From the NCBI RefSeq assembly GCF_002994745.2, contig NW_020126816.1, positions 62,001 through 126,000 on the forward strand: 64,000 bases of DNA, given 5' to 3'. This stretch comes from Rosa chinensis (lineage: Eukaryota; Streptophyta; Magnoliopsida; Rosales; Rosaceae). A program made the translations under genes and the position numbers. Shown here piece after piece: positions 22,475 through 34,383 of the stretch; position 1 is the first letter of the stretch, and each line of letters starts with the position of its first letter. The notes below the pieces were generated by a model, which saw only the letters and a list, made by a program, of their open reading frames with translations, was not told the DNA's origin and made no database searches.

Positions 22475-24137
22475 TGATGCGGCTGAAATAGCCACACAAT
22501 TTAACCCTGCAAAATGTAGTTGTCAGTATAGGATAAGCAGGGATCGTTCAGTCCGGGGATTGTAGGGTACGCCTACACAAAAAGGTCAATTAACAAATAA
22601 AAGAATAAAATGGGGGGTTTTGAAATTTGTTTCCTAATCTACTTAAAATAAAAACAAAACAAATAAAACTATATACAATGATCGACTTCCCTAACCTTGA
22701 TGATTCCACTTGGAAATTACTAAGTGTAAAAACAGAAAATCCATTTCAACATGCTACAAAAATGTGCCCATCTTTAATGCCTAGATAAGAGCTCAAATGG
22801 AAAGCCTCAGCGGATCAATCCATTTATCTGATTCGTTCTAATGTAGGATTGGATCGGAAAAGTCCTTACCAAGCCTAATACTACTAATTTTCGAAAACAC
22901 TCAGCGTAATTCTCTTAACTAGTAGTATTATCTAACCCTCGAATCAACTCACACGTGCAAATTAACCATTAGACATAGAATTTAACACGTAATTTCCAGA
23001 ATCGTTTAACCATTGAACATAGTTTTTACCACTTTTTAGAACTAATTGCTACTTGTTTAACTCAGCGCCTTAACAAATAACAATTACTCTTGGCAAATTA
23101 AGAAAACACACAAGAACTCTCACCATTATTCTAGCATGCAAACTTATTAACCTAACTCTGAAAATTACCTAAACACGTAAAAGGGCACAAGATTGTAACA
23201 TGCATCATAAAAGAATTCTCGAAATTAACTCAATAATAAACTGAAAATCTCAAAAATATTAATAAAAATATTCTGAAAATTCCATGTCTCCAATTACACA
23301 ACTCGCAAATTGAAACACACAAAACCGAAACAAAAATTATAAGTAGAGTCATAGTTACACTTTGAAGCTTTCCTCAGCGGCTTAGCAACAAGGTGATGAA
23401 CTTGTCTCTGCTATGGTGGTGGAGCGTCCTTGACTCAGCGCCTAAGAGCTTAGTAGATTGATGGATGGATGGTGTCACGGTCTTGTAGGTGATGGAAGTT
23501 TAAGAAGTGAATTGGGCAGTCTTGGAATGGTTTTTGGCCAGGAAGTGATGCCAATTCTATTCTGGACATTGCCTATTTATAGGGGAGCATTGGTTGGCTT
23601 TCCCAACTGAAACGTCTCCTTTATGACCTTAACTCCTCTCATAATGGGGCAATTCCTTTAATTTCCAAGCTGAAACGTCTTTCTCTTATTTATTTTTCCA
23701 GCTGAAACATCTTTTTCTTTTATTCCTCAATTGAAAACGTCTTTTCTCCTTTATTCTTCAGCTAAAAACGTCTTTCTCCTTTATTTCCCTTCTTCATTGC
23801 TTGGTCAAATGTCTTAATGCTTTATTTTATGACTCCATCATTGTTGTTTCCAAGAGTTCCACCAGGCAAGGTTTCCTACAACAAGCAGGAGAATATCAGA
23901 ATTTTCTAGAGAAAATAAAGGGAATTAAAATGTAAAGACCGCAAAAATAGTTGACAGTTAGGAATCTTGATCCAGCTAGGATTTTTCATGAATTTTACTT
24001 TTTTCGCCTATTTCACTCCAAACACTCTACAAGACTCTCAAAATGACTCGATGACTCAAAACACGAAACTTAAGGGAGAAACAAGGCTAAAATGGGGCAC
24101 ATATTCAATAATATCGTCACAATTTTTTGTCCTATCA
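22475..24137 (-). repeat. LTR C (1663 bp), 3' LTR of element G, minus strand
   Basis: On the minus strand it starts TGATAGGACAAAAAATTGTG at 24137 and ends CAGCCGCATCA at 22475. It contains a TATA box CCTATAAATAGG (minus, about 23574-23585) and the conserved CAATCCCCGG block near its end. The end resembles family D LTRs (GCCGCATCA) but the 5' part is distinct from A, B and D. The six bases AAAAAT at 22469-22474 are the complement of the ATTTTT spacer that normally separates LTR and PBS. Confidence 0.85.
23574..23585 (-). promoter_or_regulatory. TATA box of LTR C
   Basis: CCTATAAATAGG on the minus strand, in the middle of the LTR as expected for a U3 promoter. Confidence 0.5.
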
Positions 24138-27021
24138 ACTACCCCACACTTAGCTTTTGCTAGTCCCTTAGCAAAACAAAAATACAAAACAAAACAACGA
24201 CTCGACAAAAAACAAGTAAATGACTCTACTTCACCTAACTGTTGTCTCCGAGACTCCAAACTCATGGCTTTCACGTTAAACACTTAATCAAAATTGCATA
24301 GATAATTCCATGGTTAATAAACCTGTGACATTCATATGACTAAGCAAGATATGGAGAACTTAAGTTATACAGTGAATGATAGCATGTTTCGAACAAATCC
24401 AATCCAAACTCACAGGGCATACTCTCGATTTTTCTCTCAGAAATGGCTATGCTTAAAAGCTTCACTCTCAAGTATATGCAAGAGAATAAATTTTAAGGCA
24501 ACAAACAGCTTGCATATTTCATCAACAAACGCATTTTGTGAAGAATTATTAAAGACCTCAAGAAATGACTAAGTGCACAAATGGACCTAAACCATAAGCT
24601 CGACTGCGTACCTGACTCCACTAACCAAAGACTGCCCATCTCAAGGATCAAGTCAGCATTTAAAACAGGTTGTAATGGGGCTAAGCTAGGGTTTTTGAAA
24701 TGAAGATTAAGGATACAAAAATCTAAAGGACCTAGCAGAGCATATATGGACCACCTTATGTCATCATTTTTGCAGACCAAATATCATTGTTTTGGGCCAA
24801 ACCTTCACTCTAACCAACATGGGAATGGACAAAGGCATAATTTTCAACTTTGAGCCTTCTACAAATTTGAAAGTCCAAAACCACAGTTCAACAATTTCCC
24901 AAGAGTTTTCTTTTCAATTTTTCCTCCTCTTTTGCCGCTTTTCTTTCTTCCTTTTTCATTTTATTTTTACGGCAAAATTTTTTTTCTTTCTTTTTTTTTT
25001 TTTCTTGGATTTTCCCCACCCCACACTTGTCTTTCATCGTCACCCCTACATACTATGTCATGCTCTACTAAGTCCCTAAGACAAGGGTAGAGATATCCTG
25101 TACTAAGCTCATGGTAGGGTAGTGAGGGTGATGAAACAAAGGTTTTCAACGTAGGCTCAAAGGGGTTCATTCTAAGGAGTCCCACGACGGGCACAGTTGG
25201 GGACACATGCTTGTTTGGCTATGGTGGTTACCCTAATGCCTTCTATCCCATCCAGGATCAGTGCATATTATGGCATACAAGTTTTGACAGTCACAACAGC
25301 CGAGTTCTAGTACTCTCTAGTCCATTAAAATCTATGGCACATGATCATTGGATTTTCAAAGAATGATAAGGTTTTGCAAATACAGCCATGAAATTTTGAA
25401 TTTATCAATAAGCACTCGAAAAGAAAGTATTTTAGCTCAACAGCTCACTTAGGGTAAAATGAATCAGACTTAATCCTAGCATGCTTAATGAACCAAGTTA
25501 CAATCCTATCTCAAATCTTCATACAAGCATTACAATGTCGATTAACCACAGAATTCAATTAAGTCCTATTTCGATTGTGAAAACCTTCAGCCATGAATTC
25601 AGAGACATGTTCATCATAGACGTTAAGGGCATCCTAAGACTCAAACAAACAAAAAGACTCTAAAACCAAAGATTTTTTATTTATTTTTTTATTTATTTAT
25701 TTTTTTTTTGGTGAACTAAAATAAAGGTGTAAGTCATTCATAGAGATCCTGAACATTTTTAAAAATTAGAGAAGTTAGTAAATTGTATAGTGAACTAAAT
25801 ACAAGTGAATGATTTATACATAAACGTCACTATTCACGAGTCACTATTCACGATTTACTATTCACGAATTTACAAGTATAGAGAGAAGTATAAATTACAA
25901 AAATTTCACAAAGTATGATGTTACATATATACAAATTTTAGTTAGGGTATGGCATAGTTAATAAAAGTTTGAATCCCATTATAAGCCCTTAACCAAGGTT
26001 TAGACGTGCGGCCCAAGGGCTCGATCCTTAATACTAGTCGCCCTCCTCAATCTTTTGGTAACTCTTTTTACATAGAGCCAGGTAGTAGAGGAACGATTTT
26101 GGCGGAGCTCAGCTCACTTGTTTAGCAGGGGACGAGACCCTTTGCTAGCACTTCTCGTATCCAATCAACCTAGACACCCTATGCTACTAAGGTGCGCCAC
26201 ATGAAAGAGAAGGGTGCAAGACTAATGTTAAAGACAAAGTCCTTCACCTATTCCATTATGGTCAAAAACTTATAATAAAATTCATACTCTCATAAACCTG
26301 ATTTTTACTATTCACGAAAATTTTATACAATTATTTCTTTTTCTTTTCTTTTCTTTTATTTACAATTATTTCAACACTTAGGTACGGGAACAGGGAGTCT
26401 CGATGTGCAATCGGACTGAAACAGCTACCCTTTTCAAGACTATGTTTAATCCAATATACCTTAGTGTATCACAACATTTTCTTTTGTTATACATATCATT
26501 GATTTCGAATTAAATTCCAAGTGGTAAATCAAGTGGACGTGCGGCCCAAGTATAGTTGTCTCGACACAAAGTCCCTCCTACATCCTTTGGGCAACCTTAC
26601 TGAAATGGCCAGGTAGGGGAGGGCGAACACAAGAGGCAGAATCCATTTTGGCATGAGCTACTCCCACAATGTGGTTTAGGCCCATTTGTAAGCACTTCTG
26701 GATCCAAAACCTGTTATGAACGTTGTCCCCTTCCTAGACACCATCCCACATAGGCTATACTTACTTAGATGAAAAAGGTCCTAGGTGTGAAGACAGTTCA
26801 ATGAATATTAATAAAAACCGCCCTCAACCTTAAGGGACCTGAACTAGGTACCAATAAGGGGTTTAGGTCAATATTAATAAACACGACTTCACCTATTCCT
26901 CGTTAATTTACAACTCACAATAAAACTCGTATTCAATAATATAAATAACAACCTAAGTATTTTCTTTACTAAATTTCGATCACAATATGAACATATATAT
27001 AATATTTACGAAAACAACAAT
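24138..27021 (-). mobile_element. Element G internal region (gag-pol-less Athila derivative)
   Basis: Read on the minus strand from 27021, it follows the leader of element F (RNA modules at about 26530-26710 and 26020-26170, GTGAATAGT repeats at 25810-25880) down to the gag start TATGAATGAC at about 25737. It then jumps to the 3' non-coding region (GAGTCTTAGGATGCCC at about 25640) and runs to a polypurine tract at 24138. The whole gag-pol gene is absent. Low-complexity A/T runs lie at 25675-25710 and 24970-25003. No reading frame is supported. It would depend on other elements for proteins. Confidence 0.75.
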
Positions 27022-27026
27022 ATTCA
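27022..27026. repeat. Target-site duplication of the solo LTR, left copy
   Basis: ATTCA here and at 62410-62414, directly next to the two LTR ends. Confidence 0.85.
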
Positions 27027-27355
27027 TGATACGTGCAAAAGCAATCGCCAATTTAAACCCTGAAAATGTCGAGCGTTAGTATAGAGTAAGCAGGGATCGT
27101 TCAAGCCGGGGATTGAGGGTGCTAACATGTGAGAAACAAATTAAAGAGAAAGAATATACAAAAGTTACGAAATTAAAAGAACACTTTACAAATTTTACAA
27201 AAATTAGAATTTTACAAGTTACAAGCATGCATAAAATTAGAACAAACAAAAGTTAGAGAAAGAGCACATACATGTTACGAATTAGAAAACAAAGAATGAG
27301 AGAAAAACAAAATATACAAGTATATATATAGACATAGAATTCGAAAGAAACAAAG

Positions 27356-27360
27356 AAAAC
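27356..27360. repeat. Target-site duplication of element D, left copy
   Basis: AAAAC here and at 45991-45995. The target is the solo LTR A, whose sequence continues correctly across the two copies. Confidence 0.85.
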
Positions 27361-28016
27361 TGATAAGAGCATAAAGTGTGACATTTTAATTATGTATTTT
27401 CCCTCATTTGGTTAAGTTATTCTCTTAAAATTAATAATTATAACACAGTTTATGTTTTTAGGTACTTCAAGGACAGAAATGGAGAAAACAGGCAAAAAAG
27501 AGCAGAAATGAGCATAAATTAAGGACAAGTCATTTTAGAAACTTTCCTCTTTCATTTTAGGAAATATTTCCTATTTTGTTTTAGGAAACTTTCTTCATTT
27601 GAACTTTTTTATTTCTGATTTTTATATTTTAATGAGAGTCCATCACATTAAGAACTCTTGACTGATGAATTCAAGGAAAAATCATGAAGAATTCAGGGAG
27701 ATAAAAGGGAGTGTTTATATTCAATATTTATTATTGATTATCTTATTTACTATTGATTATAACACTAATTAAATTCTGATTTTTCTTGATTGTAGGAGTT
27801 CATTATGTGCACAATTGGAAGAAGATATTAGTGCAATTTAAAGGAGAAGAATAAGGGATGTATCTGGTCACTATTCAAGGAATATACAATGAGTCATTAA
27901 GGGGAAAAGAGATCAGAAAAATCAAGACTTTGTCATGAGAGAATCAAGTAAATTTGGAGGAGAAATCACCTCAAGATGATTGGCCATGATTGCATCACAA
28001 GAGATGACAAATCCAC

Positions 28017-28025
28017 TATAAATAG
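28017..28025 (+). promoter_or_regulatory. TATA box of LTR D
   Basis: TATAAATAG, repeated at 44862 in the 3' LTR. Probable U3 promoter. Confidence 0.5.
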
Positions 28026-28655
28026 CAGCCATTCTCTACTCTAAAATCATCACTTCTTCATACAAAATTCAGTTCATTAGCTTAGCTCTCTTCTCTCCAA
28101 AACCCTCTCGAAATATTCAGAAAAAGCCTCTGATCGTGAAGAGCTTTAGGACTTCTCCAAGGCTGTTCGTGTTCTTGAAGGCCAAGCCTTGTGTTCTCTT
28201 GACGTTCTCCAAGCTTCCTTGAAGATCAAAAAGTGTAATTCATGGCCCTTATTTCTGTTTTCGTACTCTTTAGTATTGAATTTCAGATTTCGTTTATGAC
28301 CTTTATTATTGGAATTGGATTTTTGTTGAGAACGAGTTTATGTTAGTAATTTTCAGATTTGTTTCTTTATGTTCTTGATTTGTTTATGATATCTTTATAA
28401 TATGATTTTGTGCCATCCTTTATATCTTTAAGCATATGATTTTGGTTGAATAACTATGTTAATCTGCAGGTTAATAAAGCCAAATTTGTGTTCTGATTCA
28501 CCTAATCGTTTTGGGGCATAAATTGAAGTGGTAAAGGCTATGTACAATGGTCGAGATTATATGCTACATGTTTGTGCGTTTGTAACTTCTTATGGATGCA
28601 TACATGTTTGAATTCATAATTCTAACTGCACTTAATGATTCATATTTAATGTTGA

Positions 28656-28660
28656 CGGAT
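28656..28660. repeat. Target-site duplication of the Tekay-like element, left copy
   Basis: CGGAT here and at 37650-37654. The uninterrupted site is visible at 45501-45505 in the D 3' LTR. Confidence 0.95.
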
Positions 28661-31600
28661 TGTGATGCCCCAGAAATTCGTATTTATTTTCCGAGGATTT
28701 TCCGGAATTTAAATTGTGGGTATCGGACCGTTTCGTGGCTCTTGGATGGAGCGGAAGTATTTCGGGCGAATAATTAATTGAAGAATATGGTTTTAGGGGG
28801 GTTGCCAAAGGTTGACTTTTTATTCGTTGGGATTCTCTGAAAACTTCCTCCACGAAAGTTGTAGAGCGCGTCGATACGAGTTCGTGGACATGTGGAACGC
28901 GGAAATCGGAGTTCGTATGAGAAAGTTGTGAGTGTTTGAAAAATTTGGAAAGTTACTATATATAGGGGTTTCCCTTTCGGGAAAGTTACTATTCTCATTT
29001 GGTAAGTTTCCATTTTCGGAAACTCTCATTTCTCTCCGTTCTCTCTCCTGATTTTCGACTGACCCGACCCAGACCCGGTGGATCCGACCCGGATTTTCCG
29101 ACGAGCTCCGGCGACGGCGGACCACCAGACGAGGCCAGATCTGTTCGCCTCCTCCGTGCGCTCCTCCCTGTGGTGTTGGTTTTCACGGCGGTTCACCGGA
29201 AGGTAGTGATCGGAGCCGCTACAGTAGACGAATCGGGACCCGACCGGAAATCCACTTTTCCGGCGACGTCTCAGCCGATCCTTCTTGGTTTTGGAATCTC
29301 CTCCTCCTTCTGATCATCCTCATGCCCGCCTTGAAGGACGATTTTGTGTGTGGAGTGGAAGATCTAGGTTTGAAAATCTGCGGTGCACAACGAATCTGGG
29401 GTTTGATCAGACGGCTGCGATTGGCCGATCTTGTAAGCTTGATCTAGGACGATCTTGGCCGAACCAGACTTAGCTCCAGGTATGAAAGTTGCTCTACTCT
29501 TCATGATGAACATTTCTGGTTGGCTTGATTGTTGTGGTTTTGAGTTTTGGTCGGTGGTGGTTGTGGTGGTTGCACCGCCGACTGTGGCGGCGTTATGGTG
29601 GCCTTCCGGCCATGTGATGGTTAGTTTCTGGTATTGTATATCATCCACTCGTCGATACGAGCGTTTTGATATATAATACGCAATTTTTGGAGATCGTATG
29701 ATTATATTGTGATTTTTACGGTTTCGGACCGTCTGATGCTTCGATCCGTGAGGATCCGAGCGTCCGATCGACTTGTGGTTTGGACATATCGATCGTAGAA
29801 GTATTCCGGAGACATTGGGTGGTCTCGGATGTGGTTTCGCCTCGATTGGCGTCACTTTGGGGATTTTAGTTCAAAACGGGGGTTTCAGACTTAAATCGTT
29901 TGTGGATTGTTGCTAAGTTGAAACCGTATGTGATTAGGTGCTTGACGAGGTATCCTTGGACGGTTGTTTTGTGGTGTGGCTGCCTTGTTCAGTATTGAAG
30001 ACGCAGCGGGAGTTTCGAGGTGAGTAATCTCACAAGGTTCATTATGAACGGAATTACCATTATTGTTTTGGCGTTAATTATTTAACTGCAAACTATAGTT
30101 GGTATTAATAGGCATTCCTGAGCGAATGACTACGTATATATATATTTACGTGAAATATATATATTCTTGTGGATGATGTGTGATGAATAATATGCATGAT
30201 GGGTTCATATTATTGTTGAATTGGACTTTTCATAGAAACAATATTGTGGAAAAAGATGTTTTCTATTGTTTGAAAAGCATTGAGTTTGATGTTACATTTT
30301 GGAGTCAAGCGTGACTCATTTTAAATGTATTGGTCTTTGTACCAAGGGTCACAGATGGTGAGCAGGGATGGGGAAAGCCGGAACTAGATGGTCGTAACGT
30401 TTTTAGGTCAGATGTGACTTACTTAACGTTGACTTGAGACCAGATGGGGTTTGAAAAGCATGGGTCGCAGATGGTGACCAACTGTTGGTTCTAAGACCAG
30501 ACGGGGTATGAAAACCAAGAGTCACAGACGGTGATAGGTTGCAGATGGTAACCAATGATTTATCTGTGTTATGAGTCTAGTTACCATAGATGTATTGTGG
30601 CATTTCTGAGTGAATGAGTATGTGTGTACATATATATATTATGGGGTATATATATGTACATATGTATTCATGTATTGGTTGCATTTCTGAGTGAATGACT
30701 ATGTGTGTACATATATATACATACGTATTCATGTATTAGTGGCTTCGTGGTGAATCTGTGTTGATGTGTTGTGTGTCTAGGTTGGACTGATTTGTTGTTG
30801 GTACATCATGGGGTTAGTGGGGAGCTATCTGATGCTCATGAGTACGTGTTTCTTTAAAAGAGAGTTTCGGGGATTCTTTCTTTTAAATGTCCTGGGAGGA
30901 CTTGTGAATCATATTATATATGTCACAGATGGTGACTAATGGTTGATATGAGACCAGATGGGGTCTGAAGATCATATGTCACAGATGGTGATCGGTCGCA
31001 GATGGTGACCAATGGTTGATTTCGAGATTGAATGGGGTCTGAAGATCATATGTCACAGATGGTGACAGGTCGCTGATAGTGACCAAGGCAAGAAATAAGG
31101 AATCACGCAGTTAGCCGGGCGAGTGGTTACGATAAGCTAGAGTGCTAGTATGTCTGCCATGGTACCTCATGGATCTAAGTAGGTTACTTATGATTCCTGG
31201 GTACGTATTTTGTCCAGGTTGGACTAAGAATCATATGCTATTTGTTAGGTTAACGATAGGTATGATTGATGTGCGTGTGTGTTTTATCCAGGTTGGATCA
31301 ATTAATCATATTTGAATTGTGATGTTACGATTTATATGATTTTGTCACGGTGTGGCTTTTGTGTTTTCCTTTTTGGGAAAGAGTATTGTTTTGGGAAGCA
31401 TGGTATGTTTTCCTTATTCTCGAGTCGAAAGGTTTTCCTCGTATTGGCGTGAGTTGTGCGGGCTTTTATCCCGTAAATTGGTGTGAGTTATTTTGAGTTA
31501 CTCATACGGGCTTGCAAAAGCTTACCGGGTTTGTTGTGTGACAACCCGGTGCACTATTCAAACGGTGTAGGGGTTAATCTTGCAGGTCAGGGAAATCGTG

Positions 31601-31927
31601 GCTGAAGCTGAGGTATCTAGTTGGCAGCAGAACTGGTAGGAAACAAATTTGATCTGGCTTTGCCATTGTTATGACTTCCGCTTTGTAGGGAACTCTGAGG
31701 AGTATTTACGTTTTATTTTGTGATGGCAATTTAATTCGTAAACTTATGTAATATATAACTCTGTTGAGCGAGTGTATATTAATTTGGATTGGTTCAGTGC
31801 ATCAGTATGTACTTGTTTTAAGGGAAAGATGTTTCTAAGTATTTTGTATTGATGGCTGAACATTTCACGCATATATAATTATGGGGTTATATATCGATTT
31901 ATTGTGTATAAAATCAGGGGCGTGACA
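28661..31927 (+). repeat. 5' LTR of the Tekay-like element
   Basis: 3267 bp. TATA box CTATATATAGG at about 28958. A GC-rich part lies at 29040-29300. A motif with CTGAGTGAATGA followed by TA repeats occurs about three times (about 30117, 30604, 30685). Between 30349 and 31085 there are about ten short hairpins with an AGATG or similar loop, related to the array in the internal region. Small open frames here recur exactly in the other LTR and are not supported as genes. Confidence 0.93.
28958..28968 (+). promoter_or_regulatory. TATA box, Tekay-like LTR
   Basis: CTATATATAGG about 300 bp into the LTR, repeated in the 3' LTR at about 34681. Confidence 0.5.
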
Positions 31928-31930
31928 GTT

Positions 31931-31942
31931 TGGTATCAGAGC
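31931..31942 (+). other. Primer-binding site (initiator tRNA-Met)
   Basis: TGGTATCAGAGC three bases after the LTR end, the common plant PBS complementary to the 3' end of initiator tRNA-Met. The match fades after about 12 bases (GTAAGG follows). Confidence 0.85.
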
Positions 31943-32514
31943 GTAAGGTACATATTTGGTGATAATCAGTACTATCCGAGTGATGGCCCGTCTGCAGCGG
32001 ATCCCCATCTGATGCTCTTCAGTATTGATATAATCATTGGGTATGTAGGAGTGTTGGTTGTGGGTTAGAATGTAGAATTGTCAGAGCATTGGTTTGCTCT
32101 GTTGGTGAAGTTGTGAACCTAGGTGTTGGTTCTTTGAGTTGCAGTCATTGAGGAATGGGAACCTCTGGATTGAACTCTGGTGGGGTGATAAGGATTGTTT
32201 TCGGGGAAAACTATACCCTTTCACACGAGCTTAGTTGTTAGATTGTTGTAGTCATGTTGTTTGACTTAATGTGACCTCCTGAACTAAATTATATGCAGGG
32301 GTTACTATGAATTGTTTTGCTTGTTTTAAATTGTGATCGCCTTGTTTTCTTCTTGATTTGATTGATTGTTGGCTTAATTTGTGTAATGGAACGCTAGTTG
32401 AGAATCTAAACATGAGGCTGTAGTCACCAGTTGACTTATGTAGGCACGATATGGAAGATTATGGAATTGATGGCCGTAGGTGTGAGCTATGTGTATATCG
32501 TGTCTAGGTTGAGG

Positions 32515-33382
32515 TGACTGATCACAGATGGTGATCGATATTGAGTCACAGATGGTGACTGATCACAGATGGTGATCGATATTGCGTCACAGATGGTGAC
32601 TGATCACAGATGGTGATATATTGCGTCACAGATGGTGACTGATCACAGATGGTGATATATATTGAGTCACAGACGGTGACTGATCACAGATGGTGATCGA
32701 TATTGAGTCACAGACGGTGACTGATCACAGATGGTGATATATTGCGTCACAGATGGTGACTGATCACAGATGGTGATCGATATTGAGTCACAGACGGTGA
32801 CTGATCACAGATGGTGATATATTGCGTCACAGATGGTGACTGATCACAGATGGTGATCGATATTGAGTCACAGATGGTGACTGATCACAGATGGTGATCG
32901 ATATTGCGTCACAGATGGTGACTGATCACAGATGGTGATATATTGCGTCACAGATGGTGACTGATCACAGATGGTGATATATTGAGTCACAGATGGTGAC
33001 TGATCACAGATGGTGATATATATTGAGTCACAGATGGTGACTGATCACAGATGGTGATCGATATTGCGTCACAGATGGTGACTGATCACAGATGGTGATA
33101 TATTGAGGTCACAGATGGTGACTGATCACAGATGGTGATAGATATTGAGTCACAGAAGGTGGCTGATCACAGATGGTGATATATATTGAGTCACAGATGG
33201 TGACTGATCACAGATGGTGATAGATATTGAGTCACAGAAGGTGATTGATCACAGATGGTGATATATATTGAGTCATAGAAGGTGACTGATCACAGATGGT
33301 GATATATTGAATCACAGATGGTGACTGATCACAGATGGTGATATATTGAGTCATAGACGGTGACTGATCGCAGACGGTGATC
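32515..33382 (+). repeat. Tandem array of about 21 units of 39-41 bp, each with two hairpins
   Basis: Each unit contains GTCAC-AGATG-GTGAC and GATCAC-AGATG-GTGATC, joined by TATTGAG or similar. Both are perfect or near-perfect stems around the same 5-nt loop. Units vary slightly in spacer length (GATATATTG against GATCGATATTG) and in a few loop bases (AGACG, AGAAG). Confidence 0.93.
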
Positions 33383-34366
33383 AAGGCAGGAAATAGGTAA
33401 TCACGTCCTTGGCCGGACGAGTGGTTACGATGTCAGTCAGAGTTCTTGTCTGTCTGCCAGGATAGTTTATGGGAGTAACGGTCGAGGTTGCTGGAGACTC
33501 ATAAGTATGTAATTATAGGAGAATTCCGAGAGTATTCTTCCTTTATTGTCTAGATGAGACTTGATTTGCTTCTTGATGGTTAAGTTAGCAAATAGAACAT
33601 TGTCACAGCGGTGATTTATGTTTTTCTTTAGATGGAAAGGTTATGGAGTGCTAGATGGAATCATGGTTGCATGGTTTCCTCAAGCTGATGTGTGTGCGGA
33701 TAAGAAAGTACCTTATCTAATTCTGCTTGTGTGCTAGAATAATGTGTGATAGTTGTGTACTTCTTTCCATGTGTGGTTTTGTGTTGAGTTTTGTCTGTTG
33801 TCTATAGTTAGACTTTTGAGTGTGGCATGTGATGTGATGCATCCTTCATTGTTGTGGTAGTAGAGGGTCTATACCACTTTGATTGTAACTACAATGACAG
33901 GTGATGATGTGTGTGCGGGTCAGGCTGGGCCAGACCTTAGCTTGATTTTGTGTTCCCAGGTTGGGTAGACACTTATTAAGTTGTGATGCATAGGTTCGAG
34001 GTGAGTTGAAATGAAGGTTTCATTTTCAATTCTTGTAATGCAAGGTTTGCATTATTGGTGATATGATGCAGATACTGTTGTGATAACAGGATTCTGGACT
34101 CTTGTGTGATCTGTGTGTAATGCTGCAGTCACAGAGTCTTTGTTGGATAGTGTACGAGGACGAGATCCATGAAATGATTGGGTTACCACCGAGCGGTGTG
34201 GTAAAGATTCCTAGTGTTGTGATACTAGGTAGGGTACCTGTATCCATTATTGAGCTAAGGTATTGTACAGCGAGGCAAGAACAGATTGTTGAGGAATGAG
34301 AATTGGATGTGGGGATGATTTATACGTACTGTGGGAGTGGTACGTGTAAATTTCGGGACGAAATTT

Positions 34367-34383
34367 CTTTAAGGGGGGTAGAA
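34367..34383 (+). other. Polypurine tract, Tekay-like element
   Basis: CTTTAAGGGGGGTAGAA immediately before the 3' LTR; plus-strand primer site. Confidence 0.88.

Larger units (their letters stand above)
31943..34383 (+). other. Tekay-like internal region without coding capacity
   Basis: No gag, protease, reverse transcriptase or integrase frame. It consists of about 570 bp of unassigned sequence, the hairpin tandem array (32515-33382), about 980 bp of unassigned sequence, and a conserved end (TTCGGGACGAAATTTC) before the polypurine tract. Confidence 0.8.

Noticed and set aside
29364..29855. 163-codon minus-strand frame, repeated at 35087-35578
   Set aside because: It lies in both LTRs of the Tekay-like element, has low-complexity stretches and no recognisable domain. 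The GC-rich LTR gives long open frames by chance.
32515..33382. Possible CRISPR-like array
   Set aside because: Units are contiguous without unique spacers, the host is a plant, and the array sits inside an LTR element. It is a tandem repeat of hairpins.
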